The notes under the pieces: generated by a model | Database searches by the model: none | Told to the model about the DNA's origin: nothing | Seen by the model: the letters and a program-made list of their open reading frames with translations, nothing else | Program-made: the position numbers and the translations under genes | In this document: in pieces, positions 54,921 to 63,072 of the stretch | How positions within the stretch are numbered: the stretch's first letter is position 1 | Layout of the letters: each line of letters starts with the position of its first letter | From: Candidatus Thermofonsia Clade 1 bacterium | GTDB taxonomy: Bacteria > Chloroflexota > Anaerolineae > Aggregatilineales > UBA2796 | Direction of reading: 5' to 3' | DNA length: 64,000 nucleotides | NCBI GenBank assembly: GCA_002794705.1 | Contig: PGTK01000003.1 | Span: 186,001-250,000 of the forward strand

Positions 54921-57158
54921 CTAACAGCCCATCTGCGCCAAAAGCGCCTGATATTGCGCCACATTGGGCGGATTCAGCTTAACAATCTGCTTGATGGTCG
55001 CGCACGCCTCTTGCATCAAGCCAGCATCCAGCTGCAATTCGCCAAGCGCGTCCAGCTGCTCAATCGCCTCCGGAATGCGCCGAAGTTGCTGATAAACCGC
55101 CGCCAAACGCGAGCGCAGGCCCATCTCACTGGGGCGCGCCGCGACCATGCTCTCTAATGTGGAAAGAATCAGGTTGCCGCGCCGCGACTGCGCGTACAAG
55201 CGCAGCAAATTATCCAACTCGCGCATTGCCTCAATCGGATTGCCCAGTCTGAAATGAATCTCGACCAGCTCACGGCGCGGCTCATCATCGTTCGGCACGA
55301 GTTCACGAATCTGCTCAAAAGTGCGCTGTGCCTGCCGCCAGTCAAGGCGCGTCATGTAAATATCAGCCAGACGGCGCAAAATCTCGACGCGCTTCTCAAT
55401 CGGCGCATTCAAGCGCTGAGCCAAGCGATTCGCGGCGAGGTACGTATCACGGGCTTGATCGATCTCCGCCAATTGATAGTAAGCGCCCGCCAAACCGATG
55501 TATTCATCCAACAGGCGCGTCTCATCACCCTCGCGCTCCAAAAGATCGATCAGGCTCAAGCGCAAGTTGATATCCATTGGCGCGATCTTGATCACTTCAT
55601 TCAAGATCATGGCAGCGCTAACCCGATCATCGCGGGCGAGGAAGCTATTGATCACCACATTATACTTGGTGATCGCAGCCTGAGTCTGACCCTCTTCCAT
55701 CAGCACCTGTGCTACGCGCTGATGGGCAGGCAGTGAGGTCGGTTGGCGCTCAATGATCCACATTGCCTCATCCGCCGCCAAAGTGTAGAGTCCGCGCCGA
55801 ATGTACTCGTCCACTCGCGTGAGCGCCTCCACAATGGAGGGGTCTTTAACGATGTCAATCAGCTCGTTTTTGCCGCCGCCGCGCAGACGGTCATCAATGG
55901 CGCGCCGAGTCTGCGGAATGCGCACCTTCCAATCCGCGCCTGAGAGCCAGCGGCTGAATTCGTTGCACGTCTGAGCCAGATCGTAATCCTGCATCTGTTG
56001 AATAGCGGCAAGCAACTCATCATAGACAGCGGTCAGCTGCGTTGCCTCATCAGGGTTGATCACCAGCTGCAGGTCTGCCAGCTGCAAAGCACGGACGAAA
56101 TGCTCCGCCGCGGCGCGCACCTGCCCTAGACCCAAATACGCTTGTCCCATGCCGTGCGCCACGCCCGCCGCATAAGCAGCATCCTGAACGCGCCCCAAGT
56201 ATTGCAGCGCGTTCTGCCACTGCCCAAGCGTTATCAAAAGCGATCCCAAGCACACATACAGGGCAGGATGCCGAATGCCCTGCTTTTCCGCCGCCTGAAA
56301 GGCGCTCACAGCTTGGGCATTCTCGCCGATCTTCTGCAATTCAATGCCCTGAATGGCTTGCGCCTCAGCCATGGTCAAGCCGCCCTCCAGCAAATGCTCA
56401 GCAAGATGCGCAAGCGCCTTCTCAGTCGCCTCGCCTAACGGACCAGCTACATGCGACTCAGCAAACGCGGGCTGCGCTTCCTCAGCAGGCGCCGCAGCGC
56501 CCCCAGACTTGCCATCCGAAGGGCGTTCATCCTGAAGTTGCGGCACTGCCATCAGCTCGCCCGACTCAATCGCACGCTTGGCGTTCAGCACCTGCACATT
56601 GCTCGGCTCAAGGCGCAGCGCCCGCTCGATCGCCTGCATGGCGCGTTCCCGATCCTTATTGCGCTGAAAGTTGAAAGCAAGCGTGAGATACTGCAGCACA
56701 GCCGCACGGCGGCGCCCCGTACGCTCATACAGCTGAGCAAGGCGGAAGTGAATCTGCAGCAAGCCGGGCGTGAGGAGCGTAGCGCGCTCATAATTGCCTA
56801 TTGCCTTTTCAATATCGCGTTGCGCAAGGTAAATCTCCGCCACGCTCACATACTGAGTCGCCGCTTCCTTCAAACGACCAAGCCGCTCAAGCACATCTGC
56901 GCTGCGCTCTAGCGGCACAGGATCGTCCGGCGCCAGCTTATGCCCCTTCATCAGCACTTTCAGCGCGTCGTTATAGCGCTTGACCTGCATCAGCGCCAAG
57001 CCAAGATACTTGTAGGGATCAGGCTCTTCAGGGCTTTCTTGCAGGGCGCGTGCATAGGCAGTGACCGCCTTATCCCACTCTTGATCCCAAGCAAGGCTAT
57101 GACCCAAGTTCAGGTAATACTCATACGTCTCTTGTTTCGATGTCATGGCTCCGCCCAT
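54921..57158 (-). CDS. Large TPR-repeat protein
   Basis: The protein has 745 residues and about a dozen TPR helix pairs, for example LNLGHSLAWDQEWDKAVTAYARAL, DALKVLMKGHKLAPDDPVPLE and IEKAIGNYERATLLTPG. No enzyme motif, no signal peptide. A region (about 205-245) is Ala/Glu-rich and linker-like. Probably a cytoplasmic scaffold. It begins 32 bases after argF and ends 10 bases before cdaA, which suggests a link to c-di-AMP control. That link rests on gene order only. Confidence 0.9.
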   Translation of the reverse strand: MGGAMTSKQETYEYYLNLGHSLAWDQEWDKAVTAYARALQESPEEPDPYKYLGLALMQVKRYNDALKVLMKGHKLAPDDPVPLERSADVLERLGRLKEAATQYVSVAEIYLAQRDIEKAIGNYERATLLTPGLLQIHFRLAQLYERTGRRRAAVLQYLTLAFNFQRNKDRERAMQAIERALRLEPSNVQVLNAKRAIESGELMAVPQLQDERPSDGKSGGAAAPAEEAQPAFAESHVAGPLGEATEKALAHLAEHLLEGGLTMAEAQAIQGIELQKIGENAQAVSAFQAAEKQGIRHPALYVCLGSLLITLGQWQNALQYLGRVQDAAYAAGVAHGMGQAYLGLGQVRAAAEHFVRALQLADLQLVINPDEATQLTAVYDELLAAIQQMQDYDLAQTCNEFSRWLSGADWKVRIPQTRRAIDDRLRGGGKNELIDIVKDPSIVEALTRVDEYIRRGLYTLAADEAMWIIERQPTSLPAHQRVAQVLMEEGQTQAAITKYNVVINSFLARDDRVSAAMILNEVIKIAPMDINLRLSLIDLLEREGDETRLLDEYIGLAGAYYQLAEIDQARDTYLAANRLAQRLNAPIEKRVEILRRLADIYMTRLDWRQAQRTFEQIRELVPNDDEPRRELVEIHFRLGNPIEAMRELDNLLRLYAQSRRGNLILSTLESMVAARPSEMGLRSRLAAVYQQLRRIPEAIEQLDALGELQLDAGLMQEACATIKQIVKLNPPNVAQYQALLAQMGC

Positions 57159-57190
57159 CCGATCCTCTGACCCAGAGCTATGTGTGACCT

Positions 57191-58099
57191 CTAACTGCTC
57201 AGCAAGCGCACCAAAATCGCCTTCTGTGCGTGCAAGCGATTAGCAGCTTGCTGGAAAATCAGCGAATGCGCGCCGTCAGCTACCTCATCCGTGATCTCCT
57301 CGCCGCGATGAGCAGGCAAGCAATGCATGACCACAACGTGCTTCGCAGCAAGGCGCACCAAATCAGCATTCACCTGATAGGGCGGGAAAATCTGACGGCG
57401 CACCTCCGCCTCCGCCTCCTGACCCATGCTTGTCCATGTATCCGTGTAAATGCAGTCAACGCCCTCCACAGCGGCACGCGGATCGTCGGTCAATGTGAGC
57501 GCCAAGCCCATCTCGCGCAAGTGCGCTACCTCTGCCTCGCTCAGCTGGTAGCCCTTCGGACTCGCTATGCGCAGCTCAACGCCATAGCGCGCTGCCGCCT
57601 CGCCCAATGAAAACGTGACGTTATTGGAATCGCCCACGTAAGCCATCTTCAAGCCGCGCAAGGCGCCAAAATGCTCATAGAGCGTCAACATATCGGCGAA
57701 GGCTTGGCAGGGATGGCTATCATCGCTCAAGCCATTGATGACAGGTACGCTTGCCCAATGTGCCAATTGCGTCAAATGATCCTGCGCAAAAACGCGCGCC
57801 ATGATGCCTTGCGCATAGCCGCTCAGCACACGCGCCACGTCCGCAATGCTCTCGCGCTTGCCCAGACCGATCTCATCAGGTCCAAGATAGATTGCATCGC
57901 CGCCTAAGTGTTTCATCGCCACCTGAAAGCTGACTCGCGTCCGCAGCGAGGGCTTCTGGAAGATCATTGCCAAAATCTTGCCGCCCAAAACAGGGCGATT
58001 GCCGCCATTCTGCCATTCAAGTTTTAAGTAGACTGCCTGATTGAGCAACGCCTCCATCTCAGGCGCTGACCAATCAGCAATATTTAGAAAGTGTCTCAT
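57191..58099 (-). CDS. argF: Ornithine carbamoyltransferase
   Basis: 302 residues from the ATG at 58099 ([16 protein letters not shown]), the usual length. Motifs: [11 protein letters not shown] (carbamoyl-phosphate loop), [48 protein letters not shown] and [14 protein letters not shown]. It makes citrulline from ornithine and carbamoyl phosphate. The ATG has AGG 8 bases upstream. Other arg genes are not in the window. Promoter candidate at 58140-58168. Confidence 0.96.
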   Translation of the reverse strand: MRHFLNIADWSAPEMEALLNQAVYLKLEWQNGGNRPVLGGKILAMIFQKPSLRTRVSFQVAMKHLGGDAIYLGPDEIGLGKRESIADVARVLSGYAQGIMARVFAQDHLTQLAHWASVPVINGLSDDSHPCQAFADMLTLYEHFGALRGLKMAYVGDSNNVTFSLGEAAARYGVELRIASPKGYQLSEAEVAHLREMGLALTLTDDPRAAVEGVDCIYTDTWTSMGQEAEAEVRRQIFPPYQVNADLVRLAAKHVVVMHCLPAHRGEEITDEVADGAHSLIFQQAANRLHAQKAILVRLLSS

Positions 58100-58139
58100 G
58101 GTGAACCTATCTGTGATGAAAGAAGCGCTTCTATTGAGG

Positions 58140-58168
58140 AGTATAGCACGGCTATCCACGTATGGATA
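58140..58168 (-). promoter_or_regulatory. Candidate promoter of argF
   Basis: On the minus strand TGn-TATACT (58140-58148) with a poor -35 (TATCCA at 58163-58168). A small ATCCA...TGGAT inverted pair overlaps it. Confidence 0.4.
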
Positions 58169-58222
58169 GTCAGCTGGGCGTAAAAAAGTGAGCTAAACAG
58201 GGCAGTTTCGCTTGAGGAAAAG

Positions 58223-58234
58223 CGCACAAGTGCG
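58223..58234 (-). terminator. Small hairpin after macrodomain gene
   Basis: CGCA-CTTG-TGCG directly after the stop codon, followed on the minus strand by CTTTTCC. Weak. Confidence 0.3.
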
Positions 58235-58235
58235 A

Positions 58236-58754
58236 TCAGGCATTCTGCTTGAAAAAGCGGAGGTACTGCTCGTAGGCATCGCGCCCAAAACAGACCATGA
58301 TCACGCGCTGAAGGGTCTGATCATGCTCAAGGAACGCCTGTACCGTGTTGAGCGCAATGGGAATAGCGCGCTCCATTGGGAAACCATAAGCGCCCGTGCT
58401 GATCGAAGGGAAAGCAATGCTACGCACGCCATGCTGAACTGCCAAAGCCAAACTGGAGCGATAAGCGCTCGCCAAGAGCGCGTCTTCATTGTTGTTGCCG
58501 CCCTGCCAAATCGGTCCGACCGTATGAATGACATAGCGCGCTGGCAACTGATAGCCTTCGGTCAGGCGCGCCTCACCCACGGGGCAGCCGCCCAGCTTAC
58601 GGCACGCCTCCAGCAGCTGCGGACCGGCAGCGCGATGAATAGCGCCGTCAACGCCGCCGCCGCCGAGTAAACTGGTATTGGCGGCGTTGACAATGGCATC
58701 CACTGCTAACTTCGTGATATCACCTTCGATGATCTCGATACGCGGATCGTACAT
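58236..58754 (-). CDS. Macrodomain protein, O-acetyl-ADP-ribose deacetylase (YmdB-like)
   Basis: The protein has 172 residues, a single macrodomain. Motifs: [65 protein letters not shown] and [14 protein letters not shown]. It binds ADP-ribose and probably removes it from proteins, or hydrolyses O-acetyl-ADP-ribose. It starts 11 bases after sigA stops, so it is in the sigA transcript. The YmdB relation is by motif and length. Confidence 0.95.
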   Translation of the reverse strand: MYDPRIEIIEGDITKLAVDAIVNAANTSLLGGGGVDGAIHRAAGPQLLEACRKLGGCPVGEARLTEGYQLPARYVIHTVGPIWQGGNNNEDALLASAYRSSLALAVQHGVRSIAFPSISTGAYGFPMERAIPIALNTVQAFLEHDQTLQRVIMVCFGRDAYEQYLRFFKQNA

Positions 58755-58765
58755 CGCTCACCTGA

Positions 58766-59914
58766 TCATTGCAGAAAATCGCGCAGGTGGCGCGAACGGC
58801 GCGGATGCCGCAGGCGCCGCAGCGCCCGACCCTCAATTTGACGGATGCGCTCACGGGTCAAGCCGAATTTCTGCCCAACTTCCTCAAGCGTGTACTGCTC
58901 ACCGTTGTGCAAGCCGAAACGCAAGCGCAAAATGCGCGCTTCACGCGGCGTGAGCGTACTCAACACCTCTTCCAGCTTTTCGCGCAACAAATTCTGATAG
59001 GCGCTCTGGATGGGCGTAGGAGCGCTCTCATCTTCAAGGAAACTACCCAGCTCGCTCTCTTCCTCTTCGCCCACAGGACGCTCCAGACTGATCGGGCGCC
59101 AACTGACCTGCAGCAACCACTCCACTTTGCGCGGATCGAGGTTCAAATGCAGGGCGATCTCCTCTGTAGTGGGCTTACGCCCTAAATCCTGCTCCAGCAG
59201 GCGCACAGTGCGGTAGATATTGCGAATGCGATCCGACATATGCACAGGCACGCGAATGGTGCGCCCCTGATCGGCGATGGCGCGTGCGATAGTCTGGCGA
59301 ATCCACCAAGTGGCATAAGTGCTGAAGCGGTAGCCGCGCCTGTGATCGAACTTTTCAACTGCTTTGATCAGCCCTAGGTTGCCCTCTTGAATCAGATCGA
59401 GGAATGGCACGCCGCGCCCCATGTAGCGCTTGGCAATGCTGACAACAAGGCGCGTATTGGCACGGATAATATGATCGCGGGCAAGGCGACCATCTTCAAC
59501 AATAGCAGCCAGACGCTCGCGCTCAGCGCCCTCTGCATAAGGTAGCGCCTCACTGGCTGCAACGCCCGCCTGAATGCGCTCTGCAATAGCGATCTCCTCC
59601 TCAAGCGTGAGCAGCGGCACGCACGCCATCTCTTTCAAGTACAGCCCGACGCTATCATCGCTCGGAACGCCGCTCAGATCGGGCAGGAACTCATCTTCCT
59701 CAACATCGGCGGAGTCGTCCTCTTCAAAGGTTGTCTCGCTGTAAATTTCTATGCCCGCCGACTGCAAAAACGGGATTAACTCAGTTGGACTATCGCCCGC
59801 TTCACTGGCAAACTCGTAAATCTCTTCAAGCGTCAAAAATCCCTGCGTTTCAGCTTTTTCGAACAGTTCTGCAAGGTCGGGATAACGATCAGCTCGGCTG
59901 GATAAGTCCTGCAT
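58766..59914 (-). CDS. sigA: Principal RNA polymerase sigma factor (RpoD/SigA)
   Basis: 382 residues from the ATG at 59914, which has AAGGGGG 10 bases upstream; the ATG at 59938 has no site. Regions: 1.2 ([20 protein letters not shown]), 2 ([58 protein letters not shown]), 3 and 4 ([18 protein letters not shown], then [20 protein letters not shown]). A short N-terminal 1.1-like acidic segment precedes. It directs RNA polymerase to housekeeping promoters. Between DUF177 and a macrodomain gene. Confidence 0.96.
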   Translation of the reverse strand: MQDLSSRADRYPDLAELFEKAETQGFLTLEEIYEFASEAGDSPTELIPFLQSAGIEIYSETTFEEDDSADVEEDEFLPDLSGVPSDDSVGLYLKEMACVPLLTLEEEIAIAERIQAGVAASEALPYAEGAERERLAAIVEDGRLARDHIIRANTRLVVSIAKRYMGRGVPFLDLIQEGNLGLIKAVEKFDHRRGYRFSTYATWWIRQTIARAIADQGRTIRVPVHMSDRIRNIYRTVRLLEQDLGRKPTTEEIALHLNLDPRKVEWLLQVSWRPISLERPVGEEEESELGSFLEDESAPTPIQSAYQNLLREKLEEVLSTLTPREARILRLRFGLHNGEQYTLEEVGQKFGLTRERIRQIEGRALRRLRHPRRSRHLRDFLQ

Positions 59915-59956
59915 GGTGTAAAATCCCCCTTCATACACACATATATCCCAAAAAGC

Positions 59957-60499
59957 TCACTCATCGGGCTTTGAGAGCTTATCGCGCAGCGCCCGCAAAG
60001 CCGCCAGACGCGGATCAAGTGCCTCTCTATGACAATTACAGGTGCCTTCGTTCAAGTTTTGTCCACACTCTGGGCAAAGTCCCAGACAATCAGGCTTGCA
60101 CAGCGGAATGATGGGTATCTCTAAGATGATCTCTTGGCGGAGCAGCGGCGCGAGGTCTAGAATGCCATCTTCGCCAATAGTGAACTCTGCATAGGAATTT
60201 GGCTGCGTGAGATAGAGTTCCTCAAGCGTGATCTCTAAAGCAACGGGTGCCTCAGTCAGACAGCGGCTGCACTCTAGAATGATCGCCGTGTGGAGCGCGC
60301 CCTGCACTAAGATGCCGTGCGAGGTACGGCTGAAGCGGATCGCGCCGCGCAAAAACTCAACTGTTACATCATCTGCCACGCGCAAACGCGGGATATTCAG
60401 CTCAGTCTCACTGATCTGCCCGCGCGTGCCTTCCAAGAGGAAGCCGAGCTGAAACTTCAGCACGCGAGCAGGTACATAGCCATTGGTTGATGTGTTCAC
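59957..60499 (-). CDS. DUF177 (YceD-type) metal-binding protein
   Basis: 180 residues from the GTG at 60499, a start chosen because the longer frame from the TTG at 60601 begins inside the -35 of the promoter. Features: FQLGFLLEGTRGQIS start, ILECSRCLTEAP, then IPLCKPDCLGLCPECGQNLNE with a Cys-rich motif, and a C terminus with LDPRLAALRALRDKL. The family is implicated in 23S rRNA accumulation and usually precedes rpmF. Here sigA follows 42 bases after its stop and rpmF is absent. Confidence 0.88.
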   Translation of the reverse strand: MNTSTNGYVPARVLKFQLGFLLEGTRGQISETELNIPRLRVADDVTVEFLRGAIRFSRTSHGILVQGALHTAIILECSRCLTEAPVALEITLEELYLTQPNSYAEFTIGEDGILDLAPLLRQEIILEIPIIPLCKPDCLGLCPECGQNLNEGTCNCHREALDPRLAALRALRDKLSKPDE

Positions 60500-60506
60500 G
60501 AGGTTA

Positions 60507-60553
60507 CCTAAAAAACAACCACCACCGCAAGCGCGTGGCGGCTGAACAATTGA
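60507..60553 (-). promoter_or_regulatory. Possible leader attenuator before DUF177
   Basis: On the minus strand the leader between the promoter and the GTG has a GC-rich imperfect stem (CCGCCAC/GCGGTGG-type with one mismatch), then TTGTTTTTT. It could be a weak terminator inside the leader. The stem is not perfect. Confidence 0.35.
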
Positions 60554-60571
60554 AACATTACGACTGTTCTG

Positions 60572-60601
60572 ATTATAAAGACTATCTAAGGTTTGTGTCA
60601 A
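60572..60601 (-). promoter_or_regulatory. Consensus promoter of the DUF177-sigA-macrodomain operon
   Basis: Perfect TTGACA (60596-60601) and perfect TATAAT (60572-60577) with an 18-base spacer on the minus strand. Transcription would begin near 60565. Confidence 0.8.
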
Positions 60602-60649
60602 TATGTTGGCAGAATGCTAAGTAAAGCAATCTTCCAGAGAGCGCTGCTC

Positions 60650-63007
60650 TCAATGGCGACGCGGCGCCCGTAACAACGTCGCTTGCTGATCGTGGCGCTG
60701 GCGCATCTCGATGCGGGCGCGCTGAAATGGCTGTGTGGCAGTAAACTCGACCACGCCACGCTCATAGTACCATAAAGGTGCGGCTGTGTCATCCAAGTAA
60801 ACGCTATGCGGCTCATCAGTAACGCCATAGACCTCAAAACGATAGCGCAAATAAGGCGCTCTGAAATTGCCTGCACGCCGCCAACTGAGCGTTAAGTCTC
60901 CGCTGGGCGCAACATGACAAGTGAAATACAGCCAGCGATAGTCGCCCGTTTGATGAGCAAAGCCCTCACCTTCATCTTCATAGAGGCTCGTCTCAGCCTC
61001 ACCAGCGTATACGCGCAGCAGCAGCTCCTCAAGCGGCTTCTGCCCGATGTATTGCTGCGCGCTCCATAGCGGCAAGACATGCCCGCCGCGCACCAAAATC
61101 GGCAGACGCTCCAATGGCGCAGCAAGGCGCACTGCCTGACCGCCTATATAGGGCTGCGCTGTGAAAAAATCATACCAGTTGCCCGTCGGCAGCATCACCT
61201 CGCGCTCCGTGACGCCTTTCTCCAACACAGGCGCGACCAAAAGTGAATTGCCCAGCATGAAGGCATCCTCAACTGCCCTGAGCGCTAGTTCTTTAGGCGA
61301 CTCAAGCCACAACGGACGCACCATTGGCGTACCTTGTTGTGCCGCCTGCGCTGCCACTGAGTACAGATAAGGCAGCAGCCGATAGCGCAAAAGCAGCGCT
61401 TGGCGCGCCATAGCGACGTAGTTCGGCGCAACGCGCCACAACGGCGCCGCCTGAGCGGGATTCGGTAAACTGCACAACGGCAAAAGCGCACAGAGTTGCA
61501 GCCAACGGACAAATAGCTCAGGCTCAGGTTCGCTGAGCGTGTAATTGGGCAGGGCGCCGCTAAAAAGCGCGCCGCTCAGTCCGCTGTTCAGGACAGCGCT
61601 GAGCAAGCGCCGCAAAGTGCGCCAATCGGCACGTTCGCCGAGCGCAATGCCCGTCCAAGCGTGGCGCTGAGCGCCGCCCTGTCCCGTGCGCACAAGCACA
61701 TGCGGACGCCTATCTGTATGCGCCGTGAGCGAAGCGGTCTGGGCTGCCGACGCCATGCATCCTGTATAAACGCTATGCGCTTGACTCGTCGGCGCGCCGT
61801 CGCAGGCGTAGCGCGCTGAGTTCGGCAAGGTGGGCAGTCCCTCAGCTTGCCACAGCCCGCTCAGACCCGCACGCAGTATCTCCGCATAACGCTCAGACCA
61901 CCACGCCCGTCCCTGTTCGGCTGTGAGATCGATCAGAGACGCCTCACCATGCGCCGTACGCAAGCGAACGGGCTTATCATCAGGGGACTTCACAGCGAAC
62001 TCAGGGCTGATCGCTTTCAAAAGAGGCGTTACAGGCAGAAGAGGCTTGAAGCCGCGCCGCGAGAGGTCGCCTATGAGCGCGCTAGGCTTGGGGAAGCGCG
62101 CATTATCCCACGTGAACGGCTGTCCGTTTTCCATGTAGTCAGGCGCAAGTGCAAGCGCATCACAAGGAATCTGTTGCGCACGGCACTCTGTAGCAAAGGC
62201 GCGTAACGACTCAGCCGAAATCGGGCGTGGTGCCAGCATATGCGCGCCCAATGCCCATAGCGGCGGCAAAGGCGGACGCCCAATCAGCTCCGTGTAGCGT
62301 TGCAAAATGCTCATGGGCGTGCCGCAGAACTGATAGTAGCGCAATTCGCCCGCGCTGCCGCTAAAAATGACCTGCTGGGCATCCTCCACGCCAATATCCA
62401 CATAGCCACGCGAGGGATTATCCCAAAAGATGGCGTCTACAGCCTGCTGACTGAGCATCAGGAGAAACGGAATGTGGGCAGGTAGGTCTTGCTTTGTGAG
62501 GCTGTGCCAAAGCGTGTAACGTTTGCCGCGCAAGTCAAGCTGTGGCGCCTGTGCGCCCAGCCCGTAGCAGCGCGCATCAGGACTGAGCGCCCGTGAGAGT
62601 CTGAACTCGCCTTGCCGAAAGGCGATCGGCTGCGCGTCGCCGCCGATGAGCGTGCCGTAAGGCGTCAAGAAAGTCAGGCGGCTATCGCCTCGATTGATCA
62701 GGCACGCCATGCCGCCGCTTACCTTGATCAAAAGCGACTCTGCGGTCTCTTCCAGCTCAAATTCATGCGCCTGCCAATCTGTTTTGTGGACGGCGTATGA
62801 GCGCGGGAGCGGAAAACTGCTCTCAGGCGAAAAACGAATGCACAGGCAATCGGGCGCGATGATATCCACGCGCAAACTGCCTCGCTCAGCCTTGATCAGC
62901 GCGCCCTGCCAATCTGTCTCAGCTTCGCGCACAGCGCCAAGACTCTGGAACCTGCCGTGCGCCCTATCAGGCTTGTGCCCTCTGCCAAAAAGTCTGTGCA
63001 TCATCAC
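60650..63007 (-). CDS. GH31 alpha-glucosidase-family protein lacking catalytic aspartates
   Basis: The protein has 785 residues (GTG or ATG starts at 63007/63004). GH31 fold features: GLGAQAPQLDLRGKRYTLW, CDALALAPDYMENGQPFTWD, HVLVRTGQGGAQRHAWTG, PYLYSVAAQAAQQGTPMVRPL and the end region with ERLPILVRGGHVLPL. The nucleophile motif GFWxDMNEP is GLWQAEGLP, with Ala388 (codon 61844-61846) at the Asp position. The acid/base motif WTGDN is WTGIA, with Ile454 (61646-61648). Both catalytic Asp are lost in an intact frame. Likely a binding protein or one with changed chemistry. No signal peptide is seen. Next to a HAMP kinase. Confidence 0.88.
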   Translation of the reverse strand: MMMHRLFGRGHKPDRAHGRFQSLGAVREAETDWQGALIKAERGSLRVDIIAPDCLCIRFSPESSFPLPRSYAVHKTDWQAHEFELEETAESLLIKVSGGMACLINRGDSRLTFLTPYGTLIGGDAQPIAFRQGEFRLSRALSPDARCYGLGAQAPQLDLRGKRYTLWHSLTKQDLPAHIPFLLMLSQQAVDAIFWDNPSRGYVDIGVEDAQQVIFSGSAGELRYYQFCGTPMSILQRYTELIGRPPLPPLWALGAHMLAPRPISAESLRAFATECRAQQIPCDALALAPDYMENGQPFTWDNARFPKPSALIGDLSRRGFKPLLPVTPLLKAISPEFAVKSPDDKPVRLRTAHGEASLIDLTAEQGRAWWSERYAEILRAGLSGLWQAEGLPTLPNSARYACDGAPTSQAHSVYTGCMASAAQTASLTAHTDRRPHVLVRTGQGGAQRHAWTGIALGERADWRTLRRLLSAVLNSGLSGALFSGALPNYTLSEPEPELFVRWLQLCALLPLCSLPNPAQAAPLWRVAPNYVAMARQALLLRYRLLPYLYSVAAQAAQQGTPMVRPLWLESPKELALRAVEDAFMLGNSLLVAPVLEKGVTEREVMLPTGNWYDFFTAQPYIGGQAVRLAAPLERLPILVRGGHVLPLWSAQQYIGQKPLEELLLRVYAGEAETSLYEDEGEGFAHQTGDYRWLYFTCHVAPSGDLTLSWRRAGNFRAPYLRYRFEVYGVTDEPHSVYLDDTAAPLWYYERGVVEFTATQPFQRARIEMRQRHDQQATLLRAPRRH

Positions 63008-63072
63008 GCGCTATCCGCCGCTGAGCCGACCTGCTCATCAAGCATAGCGCGCTTTGAGCGTTACAGCGAATG

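Noticed and set aside
60499..60601. N-terminal extension of DUF177 from TTG at 60601
   Set aside because: It overlaps a perfect sigma-70 promoter and lacks homology. The GTG at 60499 fits the family start.
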